DNA of 50,568 bases from Desulfovibrionaceae bacterium (GCA_029011315.1 JAQXLA010000019.1:1-50568); one strand, 5' to 3'; positions 1 to 9,064 are shown, counted from the stretch's first letter. The notes: generated by a model not told the origin, from the letters alone. Numbers and translations: made by a program.

Positions 1-2
1 CT

Positions 3-53
3 TTCATCCTTGCGCGCTACACTTCGCCGGACAATGCAAAAGAGGAAGGCTGA
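3..53 (+). CDS. C-terminal tail of a protein cut by the window edge
   Basis: Frame 3 runs from the window edge to a TGA at 51-53 and reads FILARYTSPDNAKEEG, a composition plausible for a real C-terminus. The other two plus frames read less like protein. A long perfect hairpin (34-76) overlaps the stop, as expected for the 3' end of a transcription unit. Sixteen residues are too few to name a family. Inference only; it could also be non-coding. Confidence 0.3.
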   Translation, partial: FILARYTSPDNAKEEG

Positions 54-76
54 AAAACAGACTTCCTCTTTTGCAT
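34..76. terminator. 15-bp perfect hairpin between convergent genes
   Basis: ATGCAAAAGAGGAAG (34-48) is exactly complementary to CTTCCTCTTTTGCAT (62-76), with a 13-nt loop. It lies at the 3' end of the dehydrogenase on the minus strand and of the probable upstream gene on the plus strand, so a bidirectional terminator is the simplest reading. There is no long U-run after the stem; the T-tract lies inside it. Confidence 0.55.
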
Positions 77-100
77 GAGATGCCTGAAAGGAATTGGTGT

Positions 101-1168
101 TTATCGGCTTTCACTCAGCTTGCGCACAACTTCATCGCCGACCTGTTCGGTTGTGGCGTTGCCGCCAAGATCCGGTGTCAACACACGACCTTCCGTCAGT
201 ATTGCCTCAATAATTTCCAAAAGCCTCGCTCCCCAGCTCTTATAACCGAAGAAATCCAGCATCTGAGATGCGGACCAGACTGTCGCCAGAGGATTCGCCA
301 GACCTTGACCGGCGATATCAGGAGCCGATCCGTGGATGGGCTCGAACATTGACGGATAACGCCTTTCCGGATTCAGGTTCGCTCCGGCTGCCAGCCCCAT
401 ACCTCCGGAAATCGCGGCACCGAGATCGGTCAAAATATCTCCGAAAAGATTGGACGTAACCACGATCTGAAAACGTTTGGGATCCCTAACCATGAACATG
501 CTCGCCGCATCCACAAGATAGGACGAAGTTTTGACGTCTGGATACTCCGATCCGACTTCGGCGAACACCTGATCCCAGAATACCATGGAATAATTGAGCG
601 CATTAGCTTTGCTGATGCTTGTCAGCGTCCGACCTTCCCTGCGAGCCAGATCATAGGCATAGCGAATGATGCGCTCGGTGCCATGACGGGAAAAAACATT
701 GTCCTGAATGACAACTTCATTCGGTTTCCCGCGATACAGCCAGCTGCCGCTTCCGGAATATTCGCCCTCGCTGTTTTCACGGATAAAAATCATATCGATA
801 TCCGCCCTGTTCACATCCTTCAGAGGACAAGGCGCGCCTTTCAGGAGCCTGACAGGACGCAGATTCACATATTGATCAAAATCTTTCCGGATCACCAGCA
901 GCAGATCCCGTAAGGAAATGTAATCCGGCACACCGGGATAGCCTACGGCACCAAGAAAAATTGACTCACTGTCTGCCAAACGTTTCATGCCGTCTTCCGG
1001 CATCATCCGTCCTTCCTGAAGATAATAACCGCATCCCCAGGGATATTCCGTAAACTGAAAGGAAAATCCGCCGTCCAGATCAGCGACTCGTCGCAAGACC
1101 TTCATGCCTTCGCGAATGACTTCAGGGCCTATTCCGTCCCCGGCAATGACCGAAACCGTATGCCGCAT
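101..1168 (-). CDS. Tartrate/D-malate-type NAD-dependent dehydrogenase (isopropylmalate dehydrogenase family)
   Basis: 355 residues, the usual length of the isocitrate/isopropylmalate dehydrogenase family. The N-terminus IAGDGIGPEV is the family start, and NLFGDILTDLGAAISGG is the signature carrying the metal-binding aspartates. EPIHGSAPDIAG is the cofactor-side motif. The region with LRPVRLLKGAPCPLK and FIRENSEGEYSG resembles tartrate dehydrogenase/decarboxylase and D-malate dehydrogenase (TtuC, DmlA) more than LeuB. The family oxidatively decarboxylates beta-hydroxyacids with NAD+ in the cytosol. It is a single gene divergent from metY, with no leucine genes beside it, which argues against LeuB. 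GGAG lies about 11 nt before the ATG. Two inverted repeats lie just upstream and may bind a regulator. The exact substrate cannot be read from sequence. Confidence 0.85.
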   Translation of the reverse strand: MRHTVSVIAGDGIGPEVIREGMKVLRRVADLDGGFSFQFTEYPWGCGYYLQEGRMMPEDGMKRLADSESIFLGAVGYPGVPDYISLRDLLLVIRKDFDQYVNLRPVRLLKGAPCPLKDVNRADIDMIFIRENSEGEYSGSGSWLYRGKPNEVVIQDNVFSRHGTERIIRYAYDLARREGRTLTSISKANALNYSMVFWDQVFAEVGSEYPDVKTSSYLVDAASMFMVRDPKRFQIVVTSNLFGDILTDLGAAISGGMGLAAGANLNPERRYPSMFEPIHGSAPDIAGQGLANPLATVWSASQMLDFFGYKSWGARLLEIIEAILTEGRVLTPDLGGNATTEQVGDEVVRKLSESR

Positions 1169-1191
1169 TATCCATCACACTCCTTCAAAAT

Positions 1192-1211
1192 ATCAGATGA
1201 CCTAATCTGAT
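1192..1211. promoter_or_regulatory. Inverted repeat upstream of the dehydrogenase gene
   Basis: ATCAGAT (1192-1198) and ATCTGAT (1205-1211) are exact inverted repeats with a 6-nt spacer. They start 24 nt upstream of the dehydrogenase ATG, within the likely leader or promoter of the minus-strand gene. The symmetry suits a dimeric regulator; which one is unknown. Confidence 0.4.
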
Positions 1212-1214
1212 TAT

Positions 1215-1230
1215 CGTCAATATTTTGACG
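1215..1230. promoter_or_regulatory. Second inverted repeat in the divergent intergenic region
   Basis: CGTCAATATTTTGACG has perfect 6-bp arms around TATT. It lies 3 nt from the preceding inverted repeat and about 50 nt upstream of the dehydrogenase start. Two different palindromes side by side suggest an operator region; no regulator gene is adjacent. Confidence 0.35.
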
Positions 1231-1286
1231 GAGTTTGTACCCTGAACATCATTTTTCATCAAGACAGTTCAGAGGAAAACGCAGCC

Positions 1287-1316
1287 TTGACAAGCATCAA
1301 TATATATTGATATATA
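1287..1316 (+). promoter_or_regulatory. Promoter of metY with a palindromic operator between -35 and -10
   Basis: A consensus -35 TTGACA (1287-1292) is followed after 18 nt by TATATA (1311-1316). A perfect 16-nt palindrome, ATCAATATATATTGAT (1296-1311), fills the spacer, so a bound dimer would block RNA polymerase. It is about 98 nt upstream of the metY start. From memory, the ArsR-type regulator SahR of methionine metabolism in Desulfovibrio binds ATCAA/TTGAT-type palindromes. That assignment is tentative; the symmetry is directly visible. Confidence 0.6.
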
Positions 1317-1408
1317 AAAACAATACGGATATATGTCCGGTATTCTCTTCAGAATGCGCTGTCCGTATTCTGTCAGACAACCCCAAAAATACATCAGGAA
1401 AGCTCTTT

Positions 1409-2686
1409 ATGGCTCAGCATATTGAAACAACCTGCGTTCAGGGCGGGTATACGCCGAAAAACGGCGAACCGCGCCAAATTCCCATTGTTCAGAGCACAAC
1501 TTTCAAATACGACACCATTCAGGGAATGGCGCAGCTCTTTGATCTTGAAGCGTCCGGATATTTCTATACCCGTCTGCAGAATCCCACAAATGACGCCGTA
1601 GCCGCAAAAATTGCCGCGCTTGAAGGAGGAACGGCCGCTATGCTGACCTCCTCGGGGCAGGCGGCGACATTCTACAGCGTGTTCAATATCGCGTCCGCCG
1701 GAGATCATATCATCGCCTCCGCAGCCATTTACGGCGGCTCCTACAATCTGTTTGCCGTAACGATGAAAAAGATGGGCATTGACTTCACGTTTATCAGCCC
1801 GAACTGCACCGACGAAGAACTCAATGCGGCTTTCCGCCCCAATACGAAAGCCGTCTTTGGCGAAACCATCGCCAACCCGTCCCTGGTGATTTTCGATATC
1901 GAGCGCTTCGCCAATGCAGCACATGCCCATGGCGTACCGCTGATTGTGGACAACACCTTCGCCACGCCTGTTAACTGCCGCCCCTTTGAATGGGGAGCCG
2001 ATATTGTTGTGCACTCCACGACAAAATACATGGACGGGCACGGAGCCTGCGTTGGCGGTGCAATCGTCGATTCCGGCCGTTTTGACTGGATGGCACATGC
2101 CGACAGGTTTCCCGGGCTATGTACGCCGGACGAAAGCTACCACGGCATCACCTATGCGGAAAAATTCGGGCTCGGTGGAGCGTATATCACAAAGGCTACA
2201 GCTCAACTAATGCGGGATTTTGGATCCATTCCTTCTCCGCAAAATGCCTTTTTGCTAAATCTCGGCCTGGAAAGCCTGCATGTTCGCATGGAACGTCACT
2301 GCGCCAATGCGATGGCAGTAGCGGAATTTCTTTCCGATCATCCCAAGGTGGAGAGGGTCATTTATCCTGGTCTGAAGAACCATCCTTCCTACAATCTTGC
2401 ACAGAAGTATCTGCCTCACGGTAGCTGCGGCGTCATCAGCTTTGAAATCCGGGGAGGCAGAAAAGCTGCCGAAACCTTTATGAGCCGGCTACAGACTGCC
2501 GCTATTGAAACGCATGTTGCCGATGCCCGCACATGTTGCCTGCATCCGGCCAGCACGACGCATCGCCAGATGAACGATGCCGAGCTGTATGCATGCGGCA
2601 TCACTCCGGCACTCATCCGCTATTCCTGCGGCATTGAAAACGTTGAAGATCTGATCGCCGATCTCGATCAGGCTCTTGCGGACTGA
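1409..2686 (+). CDS. metY: O-acetylhomoserine sulfhydrylase (PLP-dependent)
   Basis: 425 residues from the ATG at 1409. This start is preferred because AGGAA lies 8 nt before it and the protein then opens with the usual family N-terminus (IETTCVQGGYTP). The open frame extends 58 codons further upstream, but that part crosses the promoter. The family (Cys/Met metabolism PLP enzymes) replaces the acetyl group of O-acetyl-L-homoserine with sulfide to give homocysteine in the cytosol. Landmarks are the GG..AAMLTSSGQAA phosphate-binding region, FAETIANPS-like substrate region, DNTFATP, and HSTTKYMDG with the PLP lysine at about residue 206. The length over 420 fits MetY rather than the shorter MetB/MetC. 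It stands alone between its own operator-promoter and a strong terminator. Confidence 0.93.
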   Translation: MAQHIETTCVQGGYTPKNGEPRQIPIVQSTTFKYDTIQGMAQLFDLEASGYFYTRLQNPTNDAVAAKIAALEGGTAAMLTSSGQAATFYSVFNIASAGDHIIASAAIYGGSYNLFAVTMKKMGIDFTFISPNCTDEELNAAFRPNTKAVFGETIANPSLVIFDIERFANAAHAHGVPLIVDNTFATPVNCRPFEWGADIVVHSTTKYMDGHGACVGGAIVDSGRFDWMAHADRFPGLCTPDESYHGITYAEKFGLGGAYITKATAQLMRDFGSIPSPQNAFLLNLGLESLHVRMERHCANAMAVAEFLSDHPKVERVIYPGLKNHPSYNLAQKYLPHGSCGVISFEIRGGRKAAETFMSRLQTAAIETHVADARTCCLHPASTTHRQMNDAELYACGITPALIRYSCGIENVEDLIADLDQALAD

Positions 2687-2702
2687 AAATTCTGTTACTG
2701 AC

Positions 2703-2744
2703 GTTAACGAAAGAGCCGCTTTTTCAAGCGGCTCTTTCGTTAAC
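2703..2744. terminator. 19-bp perfect hairpin, bidirectional terminator metY/gltX
   Basis: GTTAACGAAAGAGCCGCTT (2703-2721) and its exact complement (2726-2744) enclose a TTTC loop. The stem lies between the convergent stops of metY and gltX and has A/T tracts on both sides of its GC core, so it can serve both strands. Confidence 0.85.
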
Positions 2745-2759
2745 TGTGTTTGCCACAAA

Positions 2760-4160
2760 TTACACATGCAATGCGCAAGCCCGATCCAACCGAGCCAGCG
2801 TTTCTTCCTTACCTATGGCAGCCATGACTTCCGGCAAACCTGGGCCTCCAAGCGAACCGGTCAAGGCTGCGCGCAAAGGCTGCGCCACAGGTTTGAACTT
2901 GATGCCGAGTTCCTCGACATAGCCATGAATCACCGCTTCTGTGGATTCAATAGTGAACGTTTCGAGATTCGCAAGACGGCGGCGCAGCTCAGGCAGATAA
3001 GCGATGCCTTCCGGTGTCAGCCCCTTGCTCAGTGCCTTTTCCTCATATTCCAGATGTTCTGCCGTTCCGATCAATATTTTCAATCCCGCCGCCAGTTCCA
3101 GCAAATCTTTGGAACGTTCCTTATACAGCGGAATCAGCGGAATCAGCTGCGCTTCAGATGCCGATTCAAATCCGTCCTTCTGCACAAAAGGCAAAACCAA
3201 GCGGGCCAGTTCCGCATCAGCGGTTTCTCTTAGATAATGCGCATTAAACCAACGAAGCTTATCAGGATCAAAAGCTGCTGCAGAACTATTCAGCGTTTTA
3301 CCATCAAACAGTTCGATCAATTCCTGCATGCTGAAAATTTCCTGATCGCCATGAGACCAGCCCAGACGAACCAGGCAGTTTACCAGAGCCTGCGGCAGAA
3401 GGCCGTCATTTTGATACTCCACAACAGCACGGGCTCCATGTCGTTTGGAGAGTTTCTGACGATCTTTGCCGAGAATCATCGGAACATGCCCGAACACCGG
3501 CAAATCCCATCCCAGGGCACGGTAAATCAAAATTTGCTTCGGCGTATTGGAGACATGGTCGTCGCCGCGAATCACGTGGGTCACGCCCATTTCGTGATCA
3601 TCAACCACGACAGCCATATTATAAGTTGGCATTCCGTCGCTGCGGCGCAGAATCATATCATCCAGCTCTGACACGTCAACGGAAATCACGCCCTTCACCA
3701 TATCCTCAAAGACAATGCGGCCGCTTTCAGGCAAACGCAAACGCACCACACGTCCAGGAGCGAAATCCAAATGTTTGTCACGACAGCGTCCGTCATAACG
3801 GGGTTTTTTGCCCTCTGCTCTGGCTTTTTCCCGCATGGCCTCAACTTCTTCAGGCGTGCATTCGCACCAGTACGCATTGCCGTTTTCAAGCAAACGATCA
3901 ATAGCCGCATTGTACCGATCCGTACGCTGAGTCTGATAGGTCAGATCTCCGTCCCAATCCAGACCGAGCCAGCGCATAGAGGCCAAAATAGAATCCGTAT
4001 ATTCCTGTTTTGAGCGTTCCGTATCGGTATCTTCAATCCGAAGACGAAATTCGCCGCCAAAATGCCTGGCCATCAGCCAGCTGAAAAGTGCCGTCCGCGC
4101 TCCGCCAATGTGCAGATGGCCGGTCGGGCTGGGCGCGAAACGCGTAATAATCTTGCTCAT
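2760..4160 (-). CDS. gltX: Glutamyl-tRNA synthetase
   Basis: 466 residues, normal bacterial length. It charges tRNA-Glu with glutamate at the cost of ATP. Class I landmarks: RFAPSPTGHLHIGGARTA near the N-terminus holds the HIGH equivalent (HIGG, residues 17-20); DRQKLSKRHGA is the KMSKS loop. WLGLDWDGD and VVDDHEMGVTHVIRGDDH are standard GluRS blocks. The start has AGGAG 5 nt upstream. A tRNA-Glu gene is present elsewhere in the window (46360-46435). Whether the enzyme discriminates tRNA-Gln cannot be told from sequence alone. Confidence 0.97.
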   Translation of the reverse strand: MSKIITRFAPSPTGHLHIGGARTALFSWLMARHFGGEFRLRIEDTDTERSKQEYTDSILASMRWLGLDWDGDLTYQTQRTDRYNAAIDRLLENGNAYWCECTPEEVEAMREKARAEGKKPRYDGRCRDKHLDFAPGRVVRLRLPESGRIVFEDMVKGVISVDVSELDDMILRRSDGMPTYNMAVVVDDHEMGVTHVIRGDDHVSNTPKQILIYRALGWDLPVFGHVPMILGKDRQKLSKRHGARAVVEYQNDGLLPQALVNCLVRLGWSHGDQEIFSMQELIELFDGKTLNSSAAAFDPDKLRWFNAHYLRETADAELARLVLPFVQKDGFESASEAQLIPLIPLYKERSKDLLELAAGLKILIGTAEHLEYEEKALSKGLTPEGIAYLPELRRRLANLETFTIESTEAVIHGYVEELGIKFKPVAQPLRAALTGSLGGPGLPEVMAAIGKEETLARLDRACALHV

Positions 4161-4218
4161 GAAAACTCCTGAATAATCTCAAAAAAACTCAACAATGCGC
4201 AAGCACGCATCGACTTTT

Positions 4219-5460
4219 CTATTTTCTGTCGGCGTACAAAGATTTCATCTTCCAGAAAAGCAACGACGCTCCTGATTTTCTATCAACTTCAGAGGAAGTT
4301 TCCTCTTCGCAATCCGTCAGTGCACCAAACGGCAGAGATTCCGCATGGGGAATCAGGTTCCAGCCTTTTTCAGAACAGGCATAACGGCAGAACCCCCGTC
4401 CAGGTACACGAAACGCATCAGAAAGCACTCGCGCCCTCACTTCTCCCGCAGAAACATCCTCGCGCTCTTCCCGGCTCAGCAGCAGAGGCGACAGACTCAA
4501 GCCTGTTTTGCGAAGTCTGGCCTGCTGAGAAAGAGCCGCCAACCATGAAGGGCCTCCAATATCCAAATTGAAATGGCACCAGCCGCGTTCTCTGCGATCA
4601 AGCAAAGGACATTCTCCATCATGCGGACAAGGAAAAACTGGCGTAAAGCCCTCTTCCAAAGCCGCTTCGCGCAAACGCGCGATGACCGTTCCGCCGAGGC
4701 GCGTTCCAGGCTCTACGAAAAAAGCGGCGCCAGCATCAGGTATGGAATGCGCAACAGCCTCCGCCAAATCCGCAATGCGTGCATCTGAAGACATGCCTGG
4801 AGTGCTCCGCAGCTCATTGAGCACATTGCCGGCTGTCAAAAGGCGAGGCCGACGAATTTCACGCACAGCCTGCACAAGAGGCAGTCTCTTCAATTCCACG
4901 CTCCAAAGCTGAGGCGTCTCCATCACTTCAGCCAACGCCTCAAACAGCTTCCGCCCCAAATCCATTGGATGCGGAACCGTATCCGCACAGACAAGCCGCA
5001 CGGGCGTTCTGCGCCAATCCGGACGGGAAATCCACAAGGCCAGTGGCACTGTCAGAGGTCCGCTGCCGATATCCAGATATAACGCTCCCTCCTGAGGCAC
5101 AGGAAGTCTCAAAGATGGAAAAACTCGGCTGAGGCGCACAAGATTCCAGGGCAGAAAAAAACGAAGATACGCCGAAACAAAACGCGGCGAACTCCAATAC
5201 GGTCTGCCAAAGCCTCCGCGATCCGAAGTGAGTAGCGTAGACAAATCCCGCACGGCCAACGGAAGATCTCTTCTGTGTGCCGTAGAAAGAGGCAGGATCG
5301 CATCCAAGGCACGAGGAAGCAAATCCAGAGCCCTGACCGCAAAGGCGTCAGGGCTGCGAAACATTGGAGTGAACCGGGGAACTCCCAGGGGGAGCCTTTC
5401 CACCCTGGGAGCGTGTCCTGTTCCCTCTCTTTTATTGAACGGAGCGGAAAATGTCTTCAC
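4219..5460 (-). CDS. Rsm22/METTL17-like ribosome-associated methyltransferase-fold protein
   Basis: 413 residues. A SAM-binding motif I, LYLDIGSGPLTVPLAL, is followed by a C-terminal part with CPHDGECPL, WCHF and CRYAC. That cysteine pattern is the hallmark of the Rsm22 family, whose mitochondrial member METTL17 binds a 4Fe-4S cluster and acts in small-subunit assembly. GNVLNELR is the usual family motif after the SAM site. The start is uncertain: the full frame opens with GTG at 5460, 2 nt after the pgk stop, with GAGG rather far away. An ATG at 5364 would drop 32 poorly conserved residues. It is the last gene of the ackA-deacetylase-pgk run. Function in bacteria is little studied; methyltransferase activity is assumed, not shown. 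Confidence 0.8.
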   Translation of the reverse strand: MKTFSAPFNKREGTGHAPRVERLPLGVPRFTPMFRSPDAFAVRALDLLPRALDAILPLSTAHRRDLPLAVRDLSTLLTSDRGGFGRPYWSSPRFVSAYLRFFLPWNLVRLSRVFPSLRLPVPQEGALYLDIGSGPLTVPLALWISRPDWRRTPVRLVCADTVPHPMDLGRKLFEALAEVMETPQLWSVELKRLPLVQAVREIRRPRLLTAGNVLNELRSTPGMSSDARIADLAEAVAHSIPDAGAAFFVEPGTRLGGTVIARLREAALEEGFTPVFPCPHDGECPLLDRRERGWCHFNLDIGGPSWLAALSQQARLRKTGLSLSPLLLSREEREDVSAGEVRARVLSDAFRVPGRGFCRYACSEKGWNLIPHAESLPFGALTDCEEETSSEVDRKSGASLLFWKMKSLYADRK

Positions 5461-5462
5461 AG

Positions 5463-6635
5463 CTATGCGCGATCCTCAAGAGCAGCGACAGCAGGAAGCT
5501 TCTTTCCTTCCAGTACTTCCAGGAAAGCTCCGCCGGCCGTTGAAATATAATCAATACGATCTGTCAGTCCAAATTTTTCCAGCGCGGCGATACTGTCGCC
5601 TCCTCCGGCAACCGTATAGGCTTCAGAAGCGGCCACGGCTTCCGCTATTGCCCGCGTACCTGCGGAGAAAGCCGACAGCTCAAAAGCTCCAACAGGGCCA
5701 TTCCAGACAATCGTTCCCGCAGAAGCGATATATTTTGCATAAGCCTCAGCCGTCTTGGGACCGATATCCAGGATCATATCATCTTCCCGAACATCCCTGA
5801 CATTCCGAATTTCCGCAGTAGCACTTTCTGAAAAAGCTTCTCCAACGACGACATCTTCAGGCAGAGGAATATTGGTTCCTCGCGCTGCGGCTTCAGTCAG
5901 AATCTTTGCCGCTTCTTCCACAAGATCCGGCTCATATAACGATTTACCAATCTCAAAGCCTGCAGCTTTCAGAAACGTGTTGGCGATGCCGCCGCCGATC
6001 AGGAGCTGATCTGTTTTCTGAACGAGATTGGTCAGAACCTGGAGCTTTGTTGAGACTTTTGAACCGCCGATCAAAGCCAGAAGAGGTTTGGCAGGAGCCT
6101 GCAGAATGCGTTCTACGGCATCCAATTCTGCAGCCATGAGCAGGCCCGCGCAGGCCTCCTTTGCAAAACGTACCGCTCCTTCAGTAGATGCCTGAGCTCG
6201 ATGCGCTGTTGCAAAAGCATCCATCACAAAGACATCGCCCAGAGAAGCATACTTTTTTGCCAGTTCCTCATTGTTTTTCTTTTCGCCCTTCTGAAACCGA
6301 ACATTCTCACATAGAACGCATTCCCCAGGACAGACCCTCACACCGTTCACCCAGTCAGATTCCAGACGTACAGGAATGCCCAGCAACTCCGAAAGCCGGA
6401 CAGCAACGGGAGCCAGTGAATTTTCTTCCGAAAAAACGCCTTCCTCAGGACGTCCGAGGTGGGATAGAACGACGACTCCGGCACCATGATCCAACGCATA
6501 ACGCAGCGTAGGCACAGAAGCGCGAATACGCTTATCACTGGTAATGGTGCCATTTTTGACCGGAACATTCAGATCTTCCCGGCACACAACAATCCGCCCC
6601 TGAAGATTCATCTCAGTAAGACGCCGTACTTTCAT
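5463..6635 (-). CDS. pgk: Phosphoglycerate kinase
   Basis: 390 residues from the ATG at 6635, chosen because GGAGG lies 5 nt upstream. The open frame continues 30 codons further, but into the end of the deacetylase gene. It transfers phosphate between 1,3-bisphosphoglycerate and ADP in glycolysis and gluconeogenesis. Landmarks: REDLNVP near residue 20, [19 protein letters not shown], the GGGIANTFL block, and the nucleotide-binding [14 protein letters not shown] near the C-terminus. Slightly short of the common 395-415 but complete. It lies between a polysaccharide deacetylase and an Rsm22-like gene rather than with gap or tpi. Confidence 0.96.
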   Translation of the reverse strand: MKVRRLTEMNLQGRIVVCREDLNVPVKNGTITSDKRIRASVPTLRYALDHGAGVVVLSHLGRPEEGVFSEENSLAPVAVRLSELLGIPVRLESDWVNGVRVCPGECVLCENVRFQKGEKKNNEELAKKYASLGDVFVMDAFATAHRAQASTEGAVRFAKEACAGLLMAAELDAVERILQAPAKPLLALIGGSKVSTKLQVLTNLVQKTDQLLIGGGIANTFLKAAGFEIGKSLYEPDLVEEAAKILTEAAARGTNIPLPEDVVVGEAFSESATAEIRNVRDVREDDMILDIGPKTAEAYAKYIASAGTIVWNGPVGAFELSAFSAGTRAIAEAVAASEAYTVAGGGDSIAALEKFGLTDRIDYISTAGGAFLEVLEGKKLPAVAALEDRA

Positions 6636-6646
6636 GATTTCCTCCG

Positions 6647-7753
6647 CTAAATTCGGCAGGACGCATACAAGCCCGCCGTCAATGTGTGCGAATAGAGTTT
6701 TAATCGTAACTTCAGCCAGTCCCAACCGCGATCTCGCACCTTGAAACGCCGTATTGCAGCAGCTTGTCCAGGAGGATTAGCTCCCATTTCTGTCGTCCAG
6801 AAATTTGAAAAACCGAGATCTGTTCCTGTTTTTCTAGCCAAATCCGACCCACTTCCCCACGGCCAGCAGAACGCACCCGGAGCTGATCCCAATTCCCGAT
6901 GCAGCGTTTCTCTGCAAAGCCTCATCTCCGTTTCAACGCGCCGGCACCGCTCTTCATCCGTTTCCATGCGTCCCCAGGACTTCAGAGCCTCTGTTCGATG
7001 CTTTAAGTCCGCTACAGCTTTCTCATCGGCAAAAAATGCCAATGCTTCCGCATCATTCTGAGGAACCAGATGAGAAATGACATCTATCATTTCATTCGAA
7101 GGCAAAAAAGCTCTGCTGTGCAGTGCAGGACGTTCACGAAATCTGGGCATTCCCCATATTCTGGGCCCATCCACAAGATAAAAGGTATTCTCGTGGGACT
7201 TCGGATGGTAAAACTGATCAGCTGGCGATCCGCCGCGTATTTTTTCAATTTCCGGACCTTTCCATACAGCCAAATGTCGGGCCGAATGCCCGGCAACAGC
7301 TATGACGCCGCTGTCGATCATGGCGCGAATCTCCCGCCATGAGCAAAAAAGATCCTGTCTCTGCAGCAAACCGAGAGTATCGGGACGCATCGGAAAATCC
7401 ACCGCATCAGATACGCTCCGATCGCTGCCGTTTCGAGCTGTCTGCCGCAAGAGAGGTGCTGTATCCAGACGATCGGTTACCACACAGATCACGCCGCAGT
7501 GACCGTACTGCTGCAGCACTGGCCATGCATGTACGTAATTATCGAGATAGCCGTCATCAAACGTAATCAGCACAGAACGAGGAGGCAGTCTTTCTCCCCG
7601 AAGAAAGAAAGCCTCTGCTTCTTCAAGGCTGATGCCCCGCCACCCGTTTTCAGCCATTCCCCGGCACTGATCCTCAAAATGCTCGGGCGTCACAGCCGTT
7701 GCTGACGGCCAGCGGCTGACATAATGATACATCAGAACAGGAAGACTCTGCAT
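6647..7753 (-). CDS. Polysaccharide deacetylase (CE4/NodB fold) with a long insert
   Basis: 368 residues. PVLMYHYVS opens the fold; [11 protein letters not shown] holds the catalytic base and first metal aspartate; GHSARH supplies the HxxxH metal histidines; FCWPWGSGS is the later groove motif. Between GHSARH and FCWPWG there is an insert of more than 100 residues not usual in short CE4 enzymes. There is no signal peptide, so a cytosolic substrate such as a lipid-linked or nucleotide-bound sugar is more likely than peptidoglycan. The start ATG overlaps the ackA stop as TGATG, so translation is probably coupled; no clear Shine-Dalgarno sequence is seen. The family removes N-acetyl (or formyl) groups from sugars; the actual substrate is unknown. 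Confidence 0.85.
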   Translation of the reverse strand: MQSLPVLMYHYVSRWPSATAVTPEHFEDQCRGMAENGWRGISLEEAEAFFLRGERLPPRSVLITFDDGYLDNYVHAWPVLQQYGHCGVICVVTDRLDTAPLLRQTARNGSDRSVSDAVDFPMRPDTLGLLQRQDLFCSWREIRAMIDSGVIAVAGHSARHLAVWKGPEIEKIRGGSPADQFYHPKSHENTFYLVDGPRIWGMPRFRERPALHSRAFLPSNEMIDVISHLVPQNDAEALAFFADEKAVADLKHRTEALKSWGRMETDEERCRRVETEMRLCRETLHRELGSAPGAFCWPWGSGSDLARKTGTDLGFSNFWTTEMGANPPGQAAAIRRFKVRDRGWDWLKLRLKLYSHTLTAGLYASCRI

Positions 7754-8964
7754 CAGTGTTCATGCACCACACGGTATGTTTCCATCGCGATGGAAAGTTC
7801 CTCATTGGTGGGAATCACCAAGACCGAAACACGGCTGTCCGGCGTACTGATCCTGCGCGGCCCATCGCCTCTGCCTGCGTTGGCTTCCTCATCCAGCTTT
7901 ATGCCAAAGAAATCCATGTTCGCACAGACTCTGGATCTCATTGAGTCATCATTCTCTCCGATTCCAGCCGTAAAGACGACGGCATCCGTCCGACCCAGCA
8001 CAGCCATATAAGCTCCAAGAGTCTTTTTGATGCGGTGCACAAACATATCCAGAGCCAGCACAGCCCGCGGTTCGCCCTTTTTCACAGCGTCCTTGACGTC
8101 CCGCATATCATTAATGCCGCAAATGCCGAGCAAGCCGGATTTCCGATTCATGATCGTGTCGATTTCCGCAGCACTCATACCCGTTTTCTGCATCAGAAAA
8201 GGCACTATCGCCGGATCGATGGTGCCGCAACGCGTTCCCATCATCAGGCCTTCAAGAGGCGTCAGCCCCATGGTCGTATCCAGGCAGCTGCCATTGCGTA
8301 CGGCACTGGCTGAAGCACCGTTGCCCAAATGAAGTATCACGGCGTTCAGTTCGTCCCGGCTTTTACCAAGAAATTCCGCTGTTCTGCTGGCAACATAATT
8401 ATGCGACGTGCCATGGAATCCGTAGCGGCGAATGCCATATTGCTCATACAGCTCATACGGAAGCGGATACATGTAGGATGACGGAGGCATGGACATGCCG
8501 AATTCCGTATCAAAAACTGCGACATTGGGAATGCCGGGAAACATTTTTTCCGATACTTCGATACCCGTCAGATTAGCCGGGTTATGCAGAGGCCCCAAAG
8601 GGAAACAGCGGCGAATGACGTTCTTCACGTGCTCATCAACGATAACAGGATGAGTAATTTCCTCTCCGCCATGTAGAACGCGATGTCCGATAGCATAAAT
8701 TTCTGAAATATCCTGAATGACACCGTATTCCGAATCCGTCAGCAGAGCGGAAACTCGCTTCATCGCTTCGGCATGATCCGCAAACTGATGCTCTTCCTTT
8801 TTTACTACCCTGTGAGGCGTATCAGGAAGCCGCTTATGCGTTAGATGACCGGATTCCTGCCCGATCCTTTCCACAAGACCGCTGCACAGACAATGACAGG
8901 TCGTCAGATTGATAAACTGATATTTCAATGATGAGCTTCCGGCATTAACGACAAGAACTTTCAT
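7753..8964 (-). CDS. ackA: Acetate kinase
   Basis: 403 residues, full length. It interconverts acetyl phosphate + ADP and acetate + ATP in the cytosol. Signatures: VLVVNAGSSSLKYQ at the N-terminus (phosphate 1 motif), FHGTSHNYV, HLGNGASASAV, DTTMGLTPLEGLMMGTR, and FTAGIGEND near the C-terminus. AGGGGA lies just before the ATG. No pta is adjacent in this window. Its stop overlaps the deacetylase start by one base, so at least these two genes are cotranscribed. Confidence 0.97.
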   Translation of the reverse strand: MKVLVVNAGSSSLKYQFINLTTCHCLCSGLVERIGQESGHLTHKRLPDTPHRVVKKEEHQFADHAEAMKRVSALLTDSEYGVIQDISEIYAIGHRVLHGGEEITHPVIVDEHVKNVIRRCFPLGPLHNPANLTGIEVSEKMFPGIPNVAVFDTEFGMSMPPSSYMYPLPYELYEQYGIRRYGFHGTSHNYVASRTAEFLGKSRDELNAVILHLGNGASASAVRNGSCLDTTMGLTPLEGLMMGTRCGTIDPAIVPFLMQKTGMSAAEIDTIMNRKSGLLGICGINDMRDVKDAVKKGEPRAVLALDMFVHRIKKTLGAYMAVLGRTDAVVFTAGIGENDDSMRSRVCANMDFFGIKLDEEANAGRGDGPRRISTPDSRVSVLVIPTNEELSIAMETYRVVHEH

Positions 8965-9064
8965 GCATTCCCCTTTTCAAATGGTTGCAGGTGTCGGAAA
9001 AGACTTCTGTCATGGTACGCTGTTCCATTCTTCATGACAAGTCCGGGCACAGATATCGAGAATG

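Noticed and set aside
1394..2098. 234-codon minus-strand frame opposite metY
   Set aside because: Antisense shadow of a clear PLP enzyme gene.
9009..9038. GTCATG/CATGAC inverted repeat between ackA and hflX
   Set aside because: Only 6-bp arms with an 18-nt loop and no T-run; too weak to call a terminator or operator.
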